This document shows, in pieces, positions 23,095 to 35,054 of a DNA stretch of 64,000 bases (its first letter is position 1; every line of letters starts with the position of its first letter). This DNA is from Rapana venosa. Its lineage: Eukaryota > Mollusca > Gastropoda > Neogastropoda > Muricidae. Where the stretch lies: the NCBI GenBank assembly GCA_028751875.1, contig CM054155.1:281798-345797 (forward strand). The letters run 5' to 3'. Position numbers and translations under genes: made by a program. Below the pieces are notes generated by a model, which ran no database searches, was not told the origin of the DNA, and worked only from the letters and a program-made list of their open reading frames with translations.

Positions 23095-25305
23095 CTATAC
23101 TAGTCAAGTCACCACCAAAGGTGACTACACTATACTAGTCAAGTCACCACCAAAGGTGACTACACTATACTAGTCAAGTCACCACCAAAGGTGACTACAC
23201 TATACTAGTCAAGTCACCACCAAAGGTGACTACACTATACTAGTCAAGTCACCACCAAAGGTGACTACACTATACTAGTCAAGTCACCACCAAGGATGAC
23301 TTTTGGTGGTGACTACACTATACTAGTCAAGTCACCACCATACATGACTACACTGTACTAGTCGTCACCACCAAGGATGACTACACTATACTAGTCAATT
23401 CACCACCATACATGACTATATTATACTAGTCAAGTCACCACCATACATGACTACACTGTACTAGTCGTCACCACCAAGGATGACTACACTGTACTAGTCA
23501 ATTCACCACCATACATGACTACACAATACTAAAGTCACCACCAAGGATGACTACACTGTACTAGTCAAGTCACCACCATACATGACTATACTACACTATA
23601 CTAGTCACCACCATGCATGACTACACTATACGTGTCAAGTCACCACCATGCATGACTACACTATACTAGTCAAGTCACCACCAAGGATGACTACACTATA
23701 CTAGTCAAGTCACCACCAAGGATGACTATACTATACTAGTCAATTCACCACCATACATGACTATATTATACTAGTCAAGTCACCACCATGCATGACTATA
23801 CTATACTAGTCAAGTCACCACCAAGGATGACTACACTATACTAGTCAAGTCACCACCATACATGACTACACTGTACTAGTCAAGTCACCACCAAGGATGA
23901 CTACACTGTACTAGTCAAGTCACCATCAAGGATGACTACACTGTACTAGTCAAGTCACCATCAAGGATGACTACACTATACTTGTCAAGTCACCACCAAG
24001 GATGACTACACTGTACTAGTCAAGTAACCACCAAGGATGACTACACTATAGTAGTCACCACCAAGGATGACTACACTGTACTAGTCAAGTCACCACCAAG
24101 GATGACTACACTATACTAGTCACCACCAAGGATGACTACACTGTACTAGTCAAGTCACCACCAAGGATGACTACACTGTACTAGTCAAGTAACCACCATA
24201 CATGACTACACTGTACTAGTCACCACCAAGGATGACTACACTATACTAGTCACCACCAAGGATGACTACACTATACTAGTCACCACCAAGGATGACTACA
24301 CTGTACTAGTCAAGTCACCACCAAGGATGACTACACTGTACTAGTCAAGTAACCACCATACATGATTACACTGTACTAGTCACCACCAAGGATGACTACA
24401 CTATACTAGTCACCACCAAGGATGACTACACTATACTAGTCACCACCAAGGATGACGACACTGTACTAGTCAAGTCACCACCAAGGATGACTACACTATA
24501 CTAGTCAAGTCACCACCAAGGATGACTACACTATACTAGTCACCACCAAGGATGACTACACTATACTAGTCAAGTCACCACCAAGGATGACTACACTGTA
24601 CTAGTCAAGTCACCACCAAGGATGACTACACTGTACTAGTCAAGCCACCACCAAGGATGACTACACTGTACTAGTCAAGTCACCACCAAGGATGACTACA
24701 CTATACTAGTCACCACCAAGGATGACTACACTATACTAGTCACCACCAAGGATGACTACACTATACTAGTCAAGTCACCACCAAGGATGACTACACTGTA
24801 CTAGTCAAGTCACCACCAAGGATGACTACACTATACTAGTCACCACCAAGGATGACGACACTGTACTAGTCAAGTCACCACCAAGGATGACTACACTATA
24901 CTAGTCACCACCAAGGATGACTACACTGTACTAGTCAAGTCACCACCAAGGATGACTACACTATACTAGTCACCACCAAGGATGACTACACTATACTAGT
25001 CACCACCAAGGATGACTACACTGTACTAGTCAAGTCACCACCAAGGATGACGACACTGTACTAGTCAAGTCACCACCAAGGATGACGACATTGTACTAGT
25101 CAAGTCACCACCAAGGATGACGACACTGTACTAGTCAAGTCACCACCAAGGATGACTACACTATACTAGTCAAGTCACCACCAAGGATGACGACACTGTA
25201 CTTGTCAAGTCACCACCAAGGATGACTACACTGTACTAGTCAAGTCACCACCAAGGATGATGACACTGTACTAGTCAAGTCACCACCAAGGATGACTACA
25301 CTATA
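23095..25305. repeat. Minisatellite with alternating 27- and 35-bp units, intron 2
   Basis: Units carry caccaccaaggatgactaca, then ctatactagt or ctgtactagt. An optional caagt part separates long from short units. The left end has accaaaggtgac variants and the middle accatacatgac variants, indicating local spread of sub-types. Long and short units interleave in a recurring order (higher-order structure). Confidence 0.97.
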
Positions 25306-25354
25306 CTATGCTAAGTGCTACCTGTCACCAGTCACTGATCTGACTGCAGGAGTA

Positions 25355-25690
25355 ACAACATCCATCACCATATCAATTATAATAACATCCATCACCATAT
25401 CAATTATAATAACATCCATCACCATATCAATTATAATAACATCCATCACCATATCAATTATAATAACATCCATCACCATATCAATTATGATAAAATCCAT
25501 CACCATATCAATTATAACAGCATCCATCACGTTATAAATTATAATAGCATCCATCACCAAATCAATTACAATAACATCCATCACAATATAAATTATGATA
25601 ACATTCATCATCATATCTATTATAATAACATCCATCACCATACCTATTACAACAGCATCCATCACCATATCAATTATAATAATTATACTA
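25355..25690. repeat. 27-bp minisatellite, intron 2
   Basis: About twelve units of catccatcaccatatcaatt plus ataataa, open in both directions as short Ile/Thr/Met-rich frames. Confidence 0.95.
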
Positions 25691-25736
25691 ATTAATAATA
25701 ATAATAATATAATAAAAAAAATAATAATAATAATGA

Positions 25737-25767
<31 letters not shown>

Positions 25768-25776
25768 ACAATAATA

Positions 25777-25808
<32 letters not shown>

Positions 25809-25955
25809 AATAATAATAATGATAATAATAATAGTAGTAATAATAATAAAAAATGGAATTTCTATAGCACTGAATCTTATAACCGCAAACAATTCAAAGC
25901 ACTTGCATTGGCATCATTCATGTGCATACAACCATTCACAAACAGATTAACAGAT
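25691..25955 (-). mobile_element. (AAT)n/(ATG)n tract and L2/CR1-like 3' tail
   Basis: AAT and ATG triplet tracts precede aaaatggaatttctatagca and gcacttgcattggcatcatt. This is the terminal 3' segment of the L2/CR1-like family in minus orientation, with the triplet tract as its tail. Confidence 0.7.
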
Positions 25956-26244
25956 TTTAAATTAAGACACACACACAGACACACGCACACACACAACACA
26001 CACACACACCACACACACACACATACAGATCGTCTAATATCACTTTAAGTGAACAGACGTAAAATTGAAGACACACACACACAGACATACACACACATAG
26101 ACACACACACACACACACAACGTGCTTAGGCAGGGTGATGGAAATGGATAAGTCTGTTAGGAACAACTAAAGTGTGTGTGTGTGTGTGTATAATTCATAT
26201 GGCAACACACAGAGATAGAGCGAATGATGACACAACAATAATGC
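25956..26244. repeat. (CA)n tracts with solo 3' end of I-like LINE, then first units of 42-bp array
   Basis: Between CA tracts, 26031-26070 carries gtctaatatcactttaagtg, then aacagacgtaaaattg, matching the 3' end of the RNase H element at 16615. From about 26200 the sequence resembles units of the array that resumes at 28915. Confidence 0.65.
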
Positions 26245-26255
26245 ATGAGGGATAT

Positions 26256-28914
26256 CTTCTTCTTCTTCAAGTGTCCGGTCTGGTCCTGCAGACATCGACA
26301 ATCATGGCTCTCCATTCTTCCCTGTTCTCGGTCCCTCTCATGAGCTCATTGTTGGTGCCCTCTTTATTCGTTGCGAATTTGTTTAAGCTGTCTGTGAATT
26401 TTGTTCGTTGTCTTCCTCTGCTCTTGTTTCCACAGATTTTGCCACTCCATAACAGTTTCTCTAGTCTGTCAGCCCTGATTATATGGCCGAAAAATTTGAG
26501 CTGTCTTTCTCTGATGGTGTTGAGAAGGGATCTCTTGTACCCAGCCATTTCCATTACTTCTGCATTAGTTTTTCTTTTTGTCCATGAGATTTTCATGATT
26601 CTCCGGATGAACCATATTTCCACTGCTTCTAGTCGCTGTTCTGTGTCCTTGGCTAGGGTCCAGCACTCACATCCGTACAGAAGAATGGACCATACGTAGG
26701 CTCTCAGAACATGGATCTTTGTCTTGAGGCTTATCTTACTGTTGGTAAAAATGCATTTCATGTTGTTAAAAGTTGCCTTAGATTGACCGATTCTCTTCTT
26801 GATTTCTGTGTCACACTTGCCGTCTGGGGTGATAGTACAACCAAGGTATTTAAAGGTGTTTACTTGTCTGATTCTCTCTCTTTTAAGGCTATGTTGCATT
26901 GTGGTATAACAGCTTTTTTTTTAGATCACCATGCATTCTGTCTTCTTTGCATTGAGCTGTAATCCTTTCTTTTCGCTTTCGTCTGTTACTGTTGTTAAAA
27001 TCTTTTGCAGTTTTTCTTCAGAGTCGGCGATAAGGACTGTGTCATCTGCATATCTCAGGTTGTTGATGTTGTGGCCACCTACACTAATTCCCTCATGATT
27101 CTCAATATTTTGTAGAATTATTTCACTATATACATTAAATAAATCAGGCGAGAACATGCAGCCCTGCCTCACACCCCTGCAGATTGGTCTATATTGACTG
27201 ATGTCATTGTCGACTCTAATGGCTGCCTCCTGTTCCCAATATATGTTTCTGAGGACTCAAAGATCTTTCCCTTCGATGTATAGCCCTGCCAGAATATCAA
27301 ACAAGTCGGAGTGTCGTACTTTGTCGAACGCTTTTGAGTCAATGAAGCAGAGGTACAGGTCTTTCTGGACCTCGATGGATCTTTCCATGAGAGTTTTCAA
27401 TGCGAAGATTGCATTTCTGGTGCCTTTGTCTGCCATGAATCCAAATTGCGTTTCTGATATTTCTGGGAGTATTTTATTTCTCATTCTCTTCATGAGTATT
27501 CGTAAAAGAACTTTGGTGAGGTGACTCATCAGGCTGATTGTACGATGTTGGTCACATTCAGCTGTACCCAGTTTCTTAGGGATCGCAATGTAGATGGACT
27601 TCTTCATATCTGTCGGAATCTCTCCTGTGTCATATATATTGTTTAGTAGTTTTGTGACTGCCTTAATTCCCACTTCATCCAGGGCTGTTATCAATTCAGA
27701 TGGGATATCATCAGGTCCTGGCGCCTTACCACTTTTCATCTTGCTGAGTGCATGTCTCACATCGTCTTCCATGATTATGTGGCCATCTTCGTTGCTAATA
27801 TGAGGAGGTGGACCTCTGTCGTCGTGGTATAACTCTTCGATGTATTCTGACCACCTGTTAAGAATATCTTCTTTTTCCATGAGTATATCTCCATCTCTTG
27901 ACTTTATACAACCTGTTTTTGCAGATGATTTCTTCCCTGTCACATCTTTTATTTTTTCATGCATAAGTTTGCTATCAAAATTTGCATTCATTTCAATTTC
28001 TTTGCACTGCATATTGATCCATTCTTCCTTGGCTTCATTACATTTTTTCTTAACCAGTTTGTCGAGTTCTTTATACTTCTTTTCATCTACTTTTGCCTTT
28101 CTCCTGTTTTCCATTAGGTTTAAAATCTCAGAGCTCATCCACTTCTTATGTTCCTTTCTATTTATGACTGGTATATATTCTTTTGCTGCCTCACTGATGC
28201 TATCTTTCATCATCTGCCATTTTTCCTCTGTAGTGGTGAGTTGATCTAGGCCATTGAATTTGTTTCCAACTTTGATCTTGTATTTTTCTTTGATTTCTTC
28301 GTCAGTTTGTAGCATGTTCATTTGCAGTTTTGGTGTTCTTTTTGCTTTTGACAACTTTTTCAATTTTAGTCGCATTGTCCCGATAACTGGGACATGATCA
28401 CTTCCACAGTCTGCACCTGGCATGGACTTACAAGATGTTATAGAGTTACGGAAGCGTTCTTGAATCAGGATGTAATCTATTTGATTCCTGGTTCTGTCGT
28501 CAGGGCTTTTCCATGTCCAGCATCTTCTTGGATGGTTTTCAAACCATGTGTTCATGACAGCCAGCTTTTGTTCCTTGCACCATTCCATGAGCCGCTCTCC
28601 TCTTTCATTTCTCACTCCTATTCCAAATGGGCCAACTGTGGTTTCATCTTTCCCTTTTCCTACCTTTGAATTGAGGTCACCCATTATTATTCTGATATCT
28701 TGAGACTTCAGTTGCTTCATCGCCTTTTCGATATTTTCATAAAACTCCTCAATTTCTGCGTCATCTTTATCAGCTGTTGGTACATATACTTGTACTATTC
28801 CAATGTCGAAAGGTGTGCCCTTAAGTTTTACTATCAGGACTCTGTCATTTACAGTCCAGAAACCTTTGATGGTCTTTGAGGTTTCTTGATCTAGAATCAT
28901 GCCAACTCGCTATT
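26256..28914 (-). mobile_element. 5'-truncated RTE-like non-LTR retrotransposon
   Basis: The minus strand encodes an endonuclease part (IIMGDLNSKVGKG, RNQIDYILIQERF, CGSDHVPVIGTMRLKLKK). A reverse transcriptase follows (GKAPGPDDIPSELI, FGFMADKGTRNAIFALKTLM, CFIDSKAFDKVRHSDLFDIL, RQGCMFSPDLFNVYSE, LRYADDTVLIADSE), then a C-terminal part (LLYGCECWTLAKDTEQRLEA, KFFGHIIRADRLEKLL). The frame is continuous from about 28900 to 27257, then broken near 27257 and again near 26915, so it is inactive. The N-terminal start of the endonuclease is missing. The (GAA)n-type tail is at 26256-26268. Flanking atgagggatat occurs at 26245-26255 and 28915-28925, a target-site duplication or two units of the host array. 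Confidence 0.88.
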
Positions 28915-29080
28915 ATGAGGGATATAGCGAATAATAAACACAACAATAATGCATGGGGGATATAGCGAATAATAGACATAATAACCTCAAATCCGATGAG
29001 AGATATAGCAAATGATAGAACACAACAGTAAATTAGTTACGAGAGATATAGCAATGATGAACACAACAATCAATTTGTTA

Positions 29081-29136
<56 letters not shown>

Positions 29137-31940
29137 ATGAACACAACAGTAAATTAGCTATGAGAGATATATATAGTGAGTGATGAACACAACAGAAAAT
29201 TAGTTATGAGAGATATATATATATAGCGAATGATGAACACAACAGTAAATTAGTTATGAGAGATATATATAGTGAATGACGAACACAACAATAAATTAGT
29301 TATGAGAGATATAGCAATGATGAACACAACATTAAATTAGTTATGAGAGATATACAGCGAATGATGAACACAACACAACAGTAAATTAGTTATGAGAGAT
29401 ATATAGCGAATGATGAACACAACACACAGTAAATTCGTTATGAAAGATATTTAGTGAATGATGAACACAACAGTAAATTAATTATGAGAGATATAGCAAT
29501 GATGAAAACAACACACAGTAAATTAGTTATGAGATATATAGTGAATGATATATATATTATTATTAGTTATGAGATATATATAGCCAGGATGAACACAACA
29601 CAACAGTAAATAAGTTATGAGAGATATAGCAATGATGAACACAACATTAAATTAGTTATGAGAGATATAGCCAAAGATGAACACAACACAACAGTAAATT
29701 AGTTATGAGAGATATAGCAATGAAGAATACAACAGCAAATTACTTATGAGATATACAGCCAAAGATGAACACAACACAACAGTAAATTAGTTATGAGATA
29801 TATAGTGAATGATGAACACAACTGTAAATTAGTTATGAGATATATAGTGAATGATGAACACAACAGTAAATTAGTTATGAGATATATATAGTGAATGATG
29901 AACACAACAGTAAATTATTTATGAGGGATATAGCAATGATGAACACAACAGTAAATTAGTTATGAGATATATAGTGAATGATGAACACAACAGTAAATTA
30001 GTTATGAGATATATAGTGAATGATGATCACAACAGTAAATTAGTTATGAGATATATATATAGGGAATGATGAACACAACAGTAAATTAGTTATGGGAGAT
30101 ATAGCAATGAGGAACACAACAGTAAATTAGTTATGAGAGATATATAGTGAATGATTAACACAACAGTAAATTAGTTATGAGAGATATATAGTGAATGATT
30201 AACACAACAGTAAATTATTTATGAGGGATATAGCAATGATGAACACAACAGTAAATTAGTTATGAGAGATATAGCAATGATGAACACAACACAACAGTAA
30301 ATTAGTTATGAGAGATATAACAATGATAAACAAACAGTAAATTATTTATGAGGGATATAGCAATGATGAACACAACAGTAAATTAGTTATGAGAGATATA
30401 GCAGTGATGAACACAACACAACAGTAAATTAGGTATGAGATATAACAATGATAAACACAACAGTAAATTGATTATGAGAGATATAACAATGATGAACACA
30501 ACAGTAAATTATTTATGAGAGCTATAACAATAATGAACACAACACAACAGAAGTTAGTTATGAAATATATAGCCAATGATGAACACAACAGTAAATTATT
30601 TATGAGATATATAGCAAATGGCAAACACAACAATAAATTAGTCATGAGATATATAGCGAGTGATGAACACAACAGTAAATTTGACTCATCCTTTTTTTTT
30701 TTGGAAGGGGGGGGGGGGGGGGGGGAGGGGCTGCCTGTGTTGCAGATGATCTTAGAGAAAGAGGCATAAATAAGGAGGTGGCTCAAAACAGAGAGAGATG
30801 GAGGAGGCTCATCAATGTCAAACCTCCCTGAGAAACATGACAAAAAGGAAGAAGAAGAAAAGAACAGTAAATTAGTTATGAGAGAAATATAGTGAATGAT
30901 GAACACAACAGTAAATTAGTTATGAGAGATATATAGTGAATGATGAACACAACAGTAAATTAGTTATGAGATATATAGTGAATGATGAACACAACACAAC
31001 AATAAATTTGTTATGAGAGATATGGTGATGATGAACACAACAGTAAATTAGTTATGAGAGATATCTTGATGATGAACACAACAATAAAGTAGTTATGAGA
31101 TATATATAGTGAACGATGAACACAACAGTAAATTAGTTATGAGATATATAGTGAATGATGAACACAACACAACAATAAATTTGTTATGAGAGATATGGTG
31201 ATGATGAACACAACAGTAAATTAGTTATGAGAGATATCTTGATGATGAACACAACAATAAAGTAGTTATGAGATATATATAGTGAACGATGAACACAACA
31301 GTAAATTAGTTACAAGATATATATAGCGAATGATAAACACAACACAACAATAAATTAGTTATGAGATATATAGTGAATGACGAAACGACGGTAATTAGTT
31401 TGATGATATATATAGTGAATGAGGAAACAACACAACAATAAATTAGTTATGAGATTATGTGAATGATGAACACAACAGTAAATTGGTTAGGAGAGATATA
31501 TAGTGAATGAGGAACACAACAGTAACTTAGTTATGAAAGATATATAGTGAATGATGAACACAACAGTAAATTAGCTATGAGAGATATATAGTGAATGAGG
31601 AACACAACAGTAACTTAGTTATGAAAGATATATAGTGAATGATGAACACAACAGTAAATTAGCTATGAGAGATATATAGTGAATGAGGAACACAACAGTA
31701 ACTTAGTTATGAGATATATAGTGAATGATGAACACAACAGTAAATTGGTTATGAGAGATATAGCAATGATGAACACAACAGTAAATTATTTATGAGAGAT
31801 ATAGGGAATGATGAACACAACAATAAATTAGTTATGAGAGATATAGGGAATGATGAACACAACAATAAATTAGTTATGAGAGATATAGCAATGATGAACA
31901 CAACAGTAAATTAGTTATGAGAGATATAGCGAATGAGCAC
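28915..31940. repeat. Minisatellite of about 38-46 bp, intron 2, reaching exon 2 donor side
   Basis: About seventy units carry gatgaacacaacagtaaatt, then agttatgagagatata and a variable tatag part. A (TA)n of about 50 bp sits at 29080-29131. The array is interrupted by a LINE fragment at 30682-30862. It ends about 45 bases from the donor of exon 2. Another piece of the same array lies left of the RTE-like insertion. Confidence 0.97.
30682..30862 (+). mobile_element. Tiny 3' fragment of a third LINE family inserted in the array
   Basis: The plus strand encodes ADDLRERGINKEVAQNRERW, then RRLINVKPP, the same C-terminal end found in the LINE at 60690-61440, and finishes in a (GAA)n-type tail. 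It begins with T and G homopolymers (about 30691-30726). The flanking array sequence aacagtaaatt is present on both sides (30671-30681, 30863-30873). Confidence 0.8.
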
Positions 31941-31985
31941 AACCAACAACAGCCAATGTCAATGAGGTGAAACACTACTACTGAC

Positions 31986-32092
31986 CACACTGACAGACTC
32001 TGCCTCATCTCCCACCGCCATTTCTCCGACCTCTGACCCCTCCATGATGCCGCTCATGTCCCCCTCCCCAGCCGGGGTGGCTGTGCCACTCA
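31986..32092 (-). CDS. DNAH2: DNAH2-like exon 2 (residues about 68-103)
   Basis: This 107-bp GC-rich island sits between two minisatellites. It was found because exon 1 ends in phase 1 while exon 3 begins in phase 0, so a phase 1-to-0 exon was required. The minus strand reads GGCAG/TG AGT GGC and ends GTG/GTCAGT, giving one open frame with TPAGEGDMSG, then MEGSEVGEMAVGDEAESVSV. The acidic, low-complexity character matches the poorly conserved DNAH2 linker before the tail. An alternative acceptor 12 bases downstream (CACAG/CC, exon start 32080) keeps the same frame, and alternative donors nearby also keep phase. Upstream in transcript sense the tandem array begins at the acceptor itself. The frame extended past the donor soon meets a stop. 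Confidence 0.7.
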
Positions 32093-34400
32093 CTGCCATC
32101 AGACACAGTGTCATGTGTCACTGTCAGTGTGTCCTACATAGTGTCACTGTCAGTGTGTCCTACATGGTGTCACTGCCATCAGACACAGTGTCATGTGTCA
32201 CTGTCAGTGTGTCCTACATGGTGTCACTGTCAGTGTGTGTCCTACATGGTGTCACTGCCATCAGACACAGTGTCATGTGTCACTGTCAGTGTGTCCTACA
32301 TGGTGTCACTGTCAGTGTGTCCTACATGGTGTCACTGCCATCAGACACAGTGTCATGGTGTCACTGTCAGTGTGTCCTACATGGTGTCACTGCCATCAGA
32401 CACAGTGTCATGGTGTCACTTTCAGTGTGTCCTACATGGTGTCACTGTCATCAGACACAGTGTCATGGTGTCACTGTCAGTGTGTCCTACATGGTGTCAC
32501 TGTCATCAGACACAGTGTCATGGTGTCACTGTCAGTGTGTCCTACATGGTGTCACTGTCAGTGTGTCCTACATGGTGTCACTGCCATCAGACACAGTGTC
32601 ATGGTGTCACTGTCAGTGTGTCCTACATGGTGTCACTGCCATCAGACACAGTGTCATGGTGTCACTGTCAGTGTGTCCTACATGGGGTCACTGTCAGTGT
32701 GTCCTATATGGTGTCACTGTCAGTGTGTCCTACATGGTGTCACTGTCATCAGACACAGTGTCATGGTGTCACTGTCAGTGTGTCCTACATGGTGTCACTG
32801 TCATCAGACACAGTGTCATGGTGTCACTGTCAGTGTGTCCTACATGGTGTCACTGCCATCAGACACAGTGTCATGGTGTCACTGTCAGTGTGTCCTACAT
32901 GGTGTCACTGTCATCAGACACAGTGTCATGGTGTCACTGTCAGTGTGTCCTACATGGTGTCACTGCCATCAGACACAGTGTCATGGTGTCCACTGTCAGT
33001 GTGTCCTACATGGGTCACTGCATCAGATCACAGTGTCATGGTGTCACTGTGTGTGTCCTACATGGTGTCACTGTCATCAGACACAGTGTCATGGTGTCAG
33101 TCAGTGGTAGGTCTACAATGGTGTCACTGCCATCAGACACAGTGTCATGGTGTCACTGTCAGTGTGTCCTACATGGTGTCATCAGAACACATGCATGTCA
33201 GTCAGTGTGTCTACATGGTGCACTGCCATCAGACAGTGATGTGTCACTGTCAGGTGTGTCCTACATGGTGTCACTGCATCAGTGTGCTACATGGTGTCAC
33301 TGTCGTGTGTCCTACATGGTGTCACGTCTCAGACCAGTGTCATGGTGTCACTGTCAGTGTGTCCTACATGGGTGTCACTGCATCAGACACAGTGTCATGT
33401 GTCACTGTCAGTGTTGTCCTACATGGTGTCACTGTCAGTGTGTGTCCTACATGGTGTCACTGTCAAGAACAGTGTCAGGTGTCACTGTCAGTGTGTCCGA
33501 CATGGTGTCACTGCATCAGACACAGTGTCATGTGTCACTGTCAGTGTTGTCCTACTGGTGTCACTGTCATGTTCCTACGTGTGTGTCACGTCAGTTGTCT
33601 ACATGGTGTCCTGCATCAGACACAGTGTCATGGTGTCACTGCCAGTGTGTCCAGATGGTGTCACTGCCATCAGACACAGTGTCCATGGTGTCACTGTCAG
33701 TGTGATGTCCTACATGGTGTCACTGTCATCAGACACAGTCATGGTGTCACTGTCAGTGTGTCCTACATGGTGTCACTGCCATCAGACACAGTGTCATGGT
33801 GTCACTGTCAGTGTGTCCTACATGGGGTCACTGTCATCAGACACAGTGTCATGGTGTCACTGTCTGTGTCCTACGTGGTGTCACTGCCATCAGACACAGT
33901 GTCATGGTGTCACTGTCAGTGTGTCCTACATGGGGTCACTGTCATCAGACACAGTGTCAAGGTGTCACTGTCACTGTGTCCTACATGGTGTCACTGTCAC
34001 TGTGTCCTACATGGTGTCACTGCCATCAGACACAGTGTCATGGTGTCACTGTCAGTGTGTCCTACATGGTGTCACTGTACATGTGTCAAGGTGTCACTGT
34101 CAAGTTGTCCTACATGGGGTCACTGTCATCAGACACAGTGTCATGGTGTCACTGTCAGTGTGTCGTACATGGTGTCACTGTCATAAGACACAGTGTCATG
34201 GTGTCACTGTCAGTGTGTCCTACATGGTGTCACTGTCATCAACACAGTGTCATGGTGTCACTGTCAGTGTGTGTCCTACATGGTGTCACTGTCAGTGTGT
34301 GTCCTACACGGTGTCACTGTCAGTGAGTCCTACAGTGTCACTGTCATTGTGTCCTACATGGGGTCACTAACAAAATGTGTCCTACACAGTGTCACTGTTA
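32093..34400. repeat. Minisatellite of about 26 and 33 bp abutting exon 2 acceptor, intron 1
   Basis: Two unit types interleave: tgtcctacatggtgtcactg with tcagtg, and ccatcagacacagtgtcatg with gtgtcactgtcag. The first bases right of exon 2 are already a ccatcagacac unit, so the exon acceptor is part of the repeat. Units at about 33000-33720 have many single-base losses. Plus-strand open frames (MVSLSVCPTWCHC-type) are repeat by-products. Confidence 0.97.
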
Positions 34401-34566
34401 GGTGAAGTCACAGTCACCTTGATATATCATACATGTCATCGGGTTATGGCATGTCATGTGACGTATTTGTGGTATGGAGTGATGTGTACAATACAGTGAC
34501 TGCAATGTCCATAGTATCATCACTATCATTACATAACTGTCAACATCATCACAGTTGTCATACAAT
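34401..34566. repeat. Array edge and first unit of 69-bp repeat
   Basis: A short unique stretch (34401-34488) leads to one 69-bp-type unit (agtgactgcaatgtccatag and following) that is split by the SINE on its right. Confidence 0.75.
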
Positions 34567-34839
34567 TTATTTATTTATTTATTTATTATTTATTTATTTA
34601 TTTATACCACTTTAAGTCACGAGATTTCTCTGCGTGAAATTCGGGCTGCTCTACCGGGAGAGCACGTCGCCACAAGAGCAGCGGGCCACCCCTTTTTTTT
34701 TCTTTTATTTTTTGTTTTTTTGGTCTGCAAACTGTTCTTTCCCTATCAGAGTGGCTTTTTCTAAGAATTTTTGCCAGGGACAACTCTCTTGTTGCCGTGG
34801 TTCTCTTTTCGTGCGCTGCATAATTTTCTGTAACACACG

Positions 34840-34870
<31 letters not shown>

Positions 34871-34989
34871 TAGCGCCCAGACCACCACTCATGGTCTAAT
34901 GGATGGGGGAAAAGTTTCGGGCCCAGACGGGATACGAACCCGGACTTTTCGCTTTCTAGACAGGCGCGTTACCTCTAGACCACCGATCC
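34567..34989 (-). mobile_element. Polymorphic tRNA-headed SINE (family A) with 5-bp target duplication
   Basis: On the minus strand the head reads GGTGGTCTAGAGGTAACGCG with B box GGGTTCGTATCCCG. The core follows with AGTCTTTCGGATGAGACGAT, then AAACCGAGGTCCC, AGTTGTCCCTGGCAAAAATT and GCCACTCTGATAGG, and the tail is (TAAA)n. The bases acaat flank it at 34562-34566 and 34990-34994. The right duplicate (near 55711) has a single acaat and no insert, so it is the empty site. Confidence 0.9.
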
Positions 34990-35054
34990 ACAATGACTAT
35001 AATGTCCATGGCACTGAATCATCACTATTACTATTACATTACTGTCAAACAAAA
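34990..35054. repeat. Partial 69-bp unit between SINE and LINE
   Basis: It begins acaatgactataatgtccat and follows the 69-bp consensus for about 60 bases before the LINE starts. Confidence 0.75.

Noticed and set aside
28680..28900. Host endonuclease gene (craniofacial development protein 2-like) suggested by the endonuclease motifs
   Set aside because: It is continuous with a reverse transcriptase and has a truncated start, so it is a retrotransposon.
32093..34400. CRISPR-like array of regularly spaced repeats
   Set aside because: Units are directly tandem with variable length and no unique spacers, and the DNA is eukaryotic.
34900..34989. tRNA gene on the minus strand
   Set aside because: A and B boxes are present, but they are followed by the SINE core and tail, and the cloverleaf is not complete.
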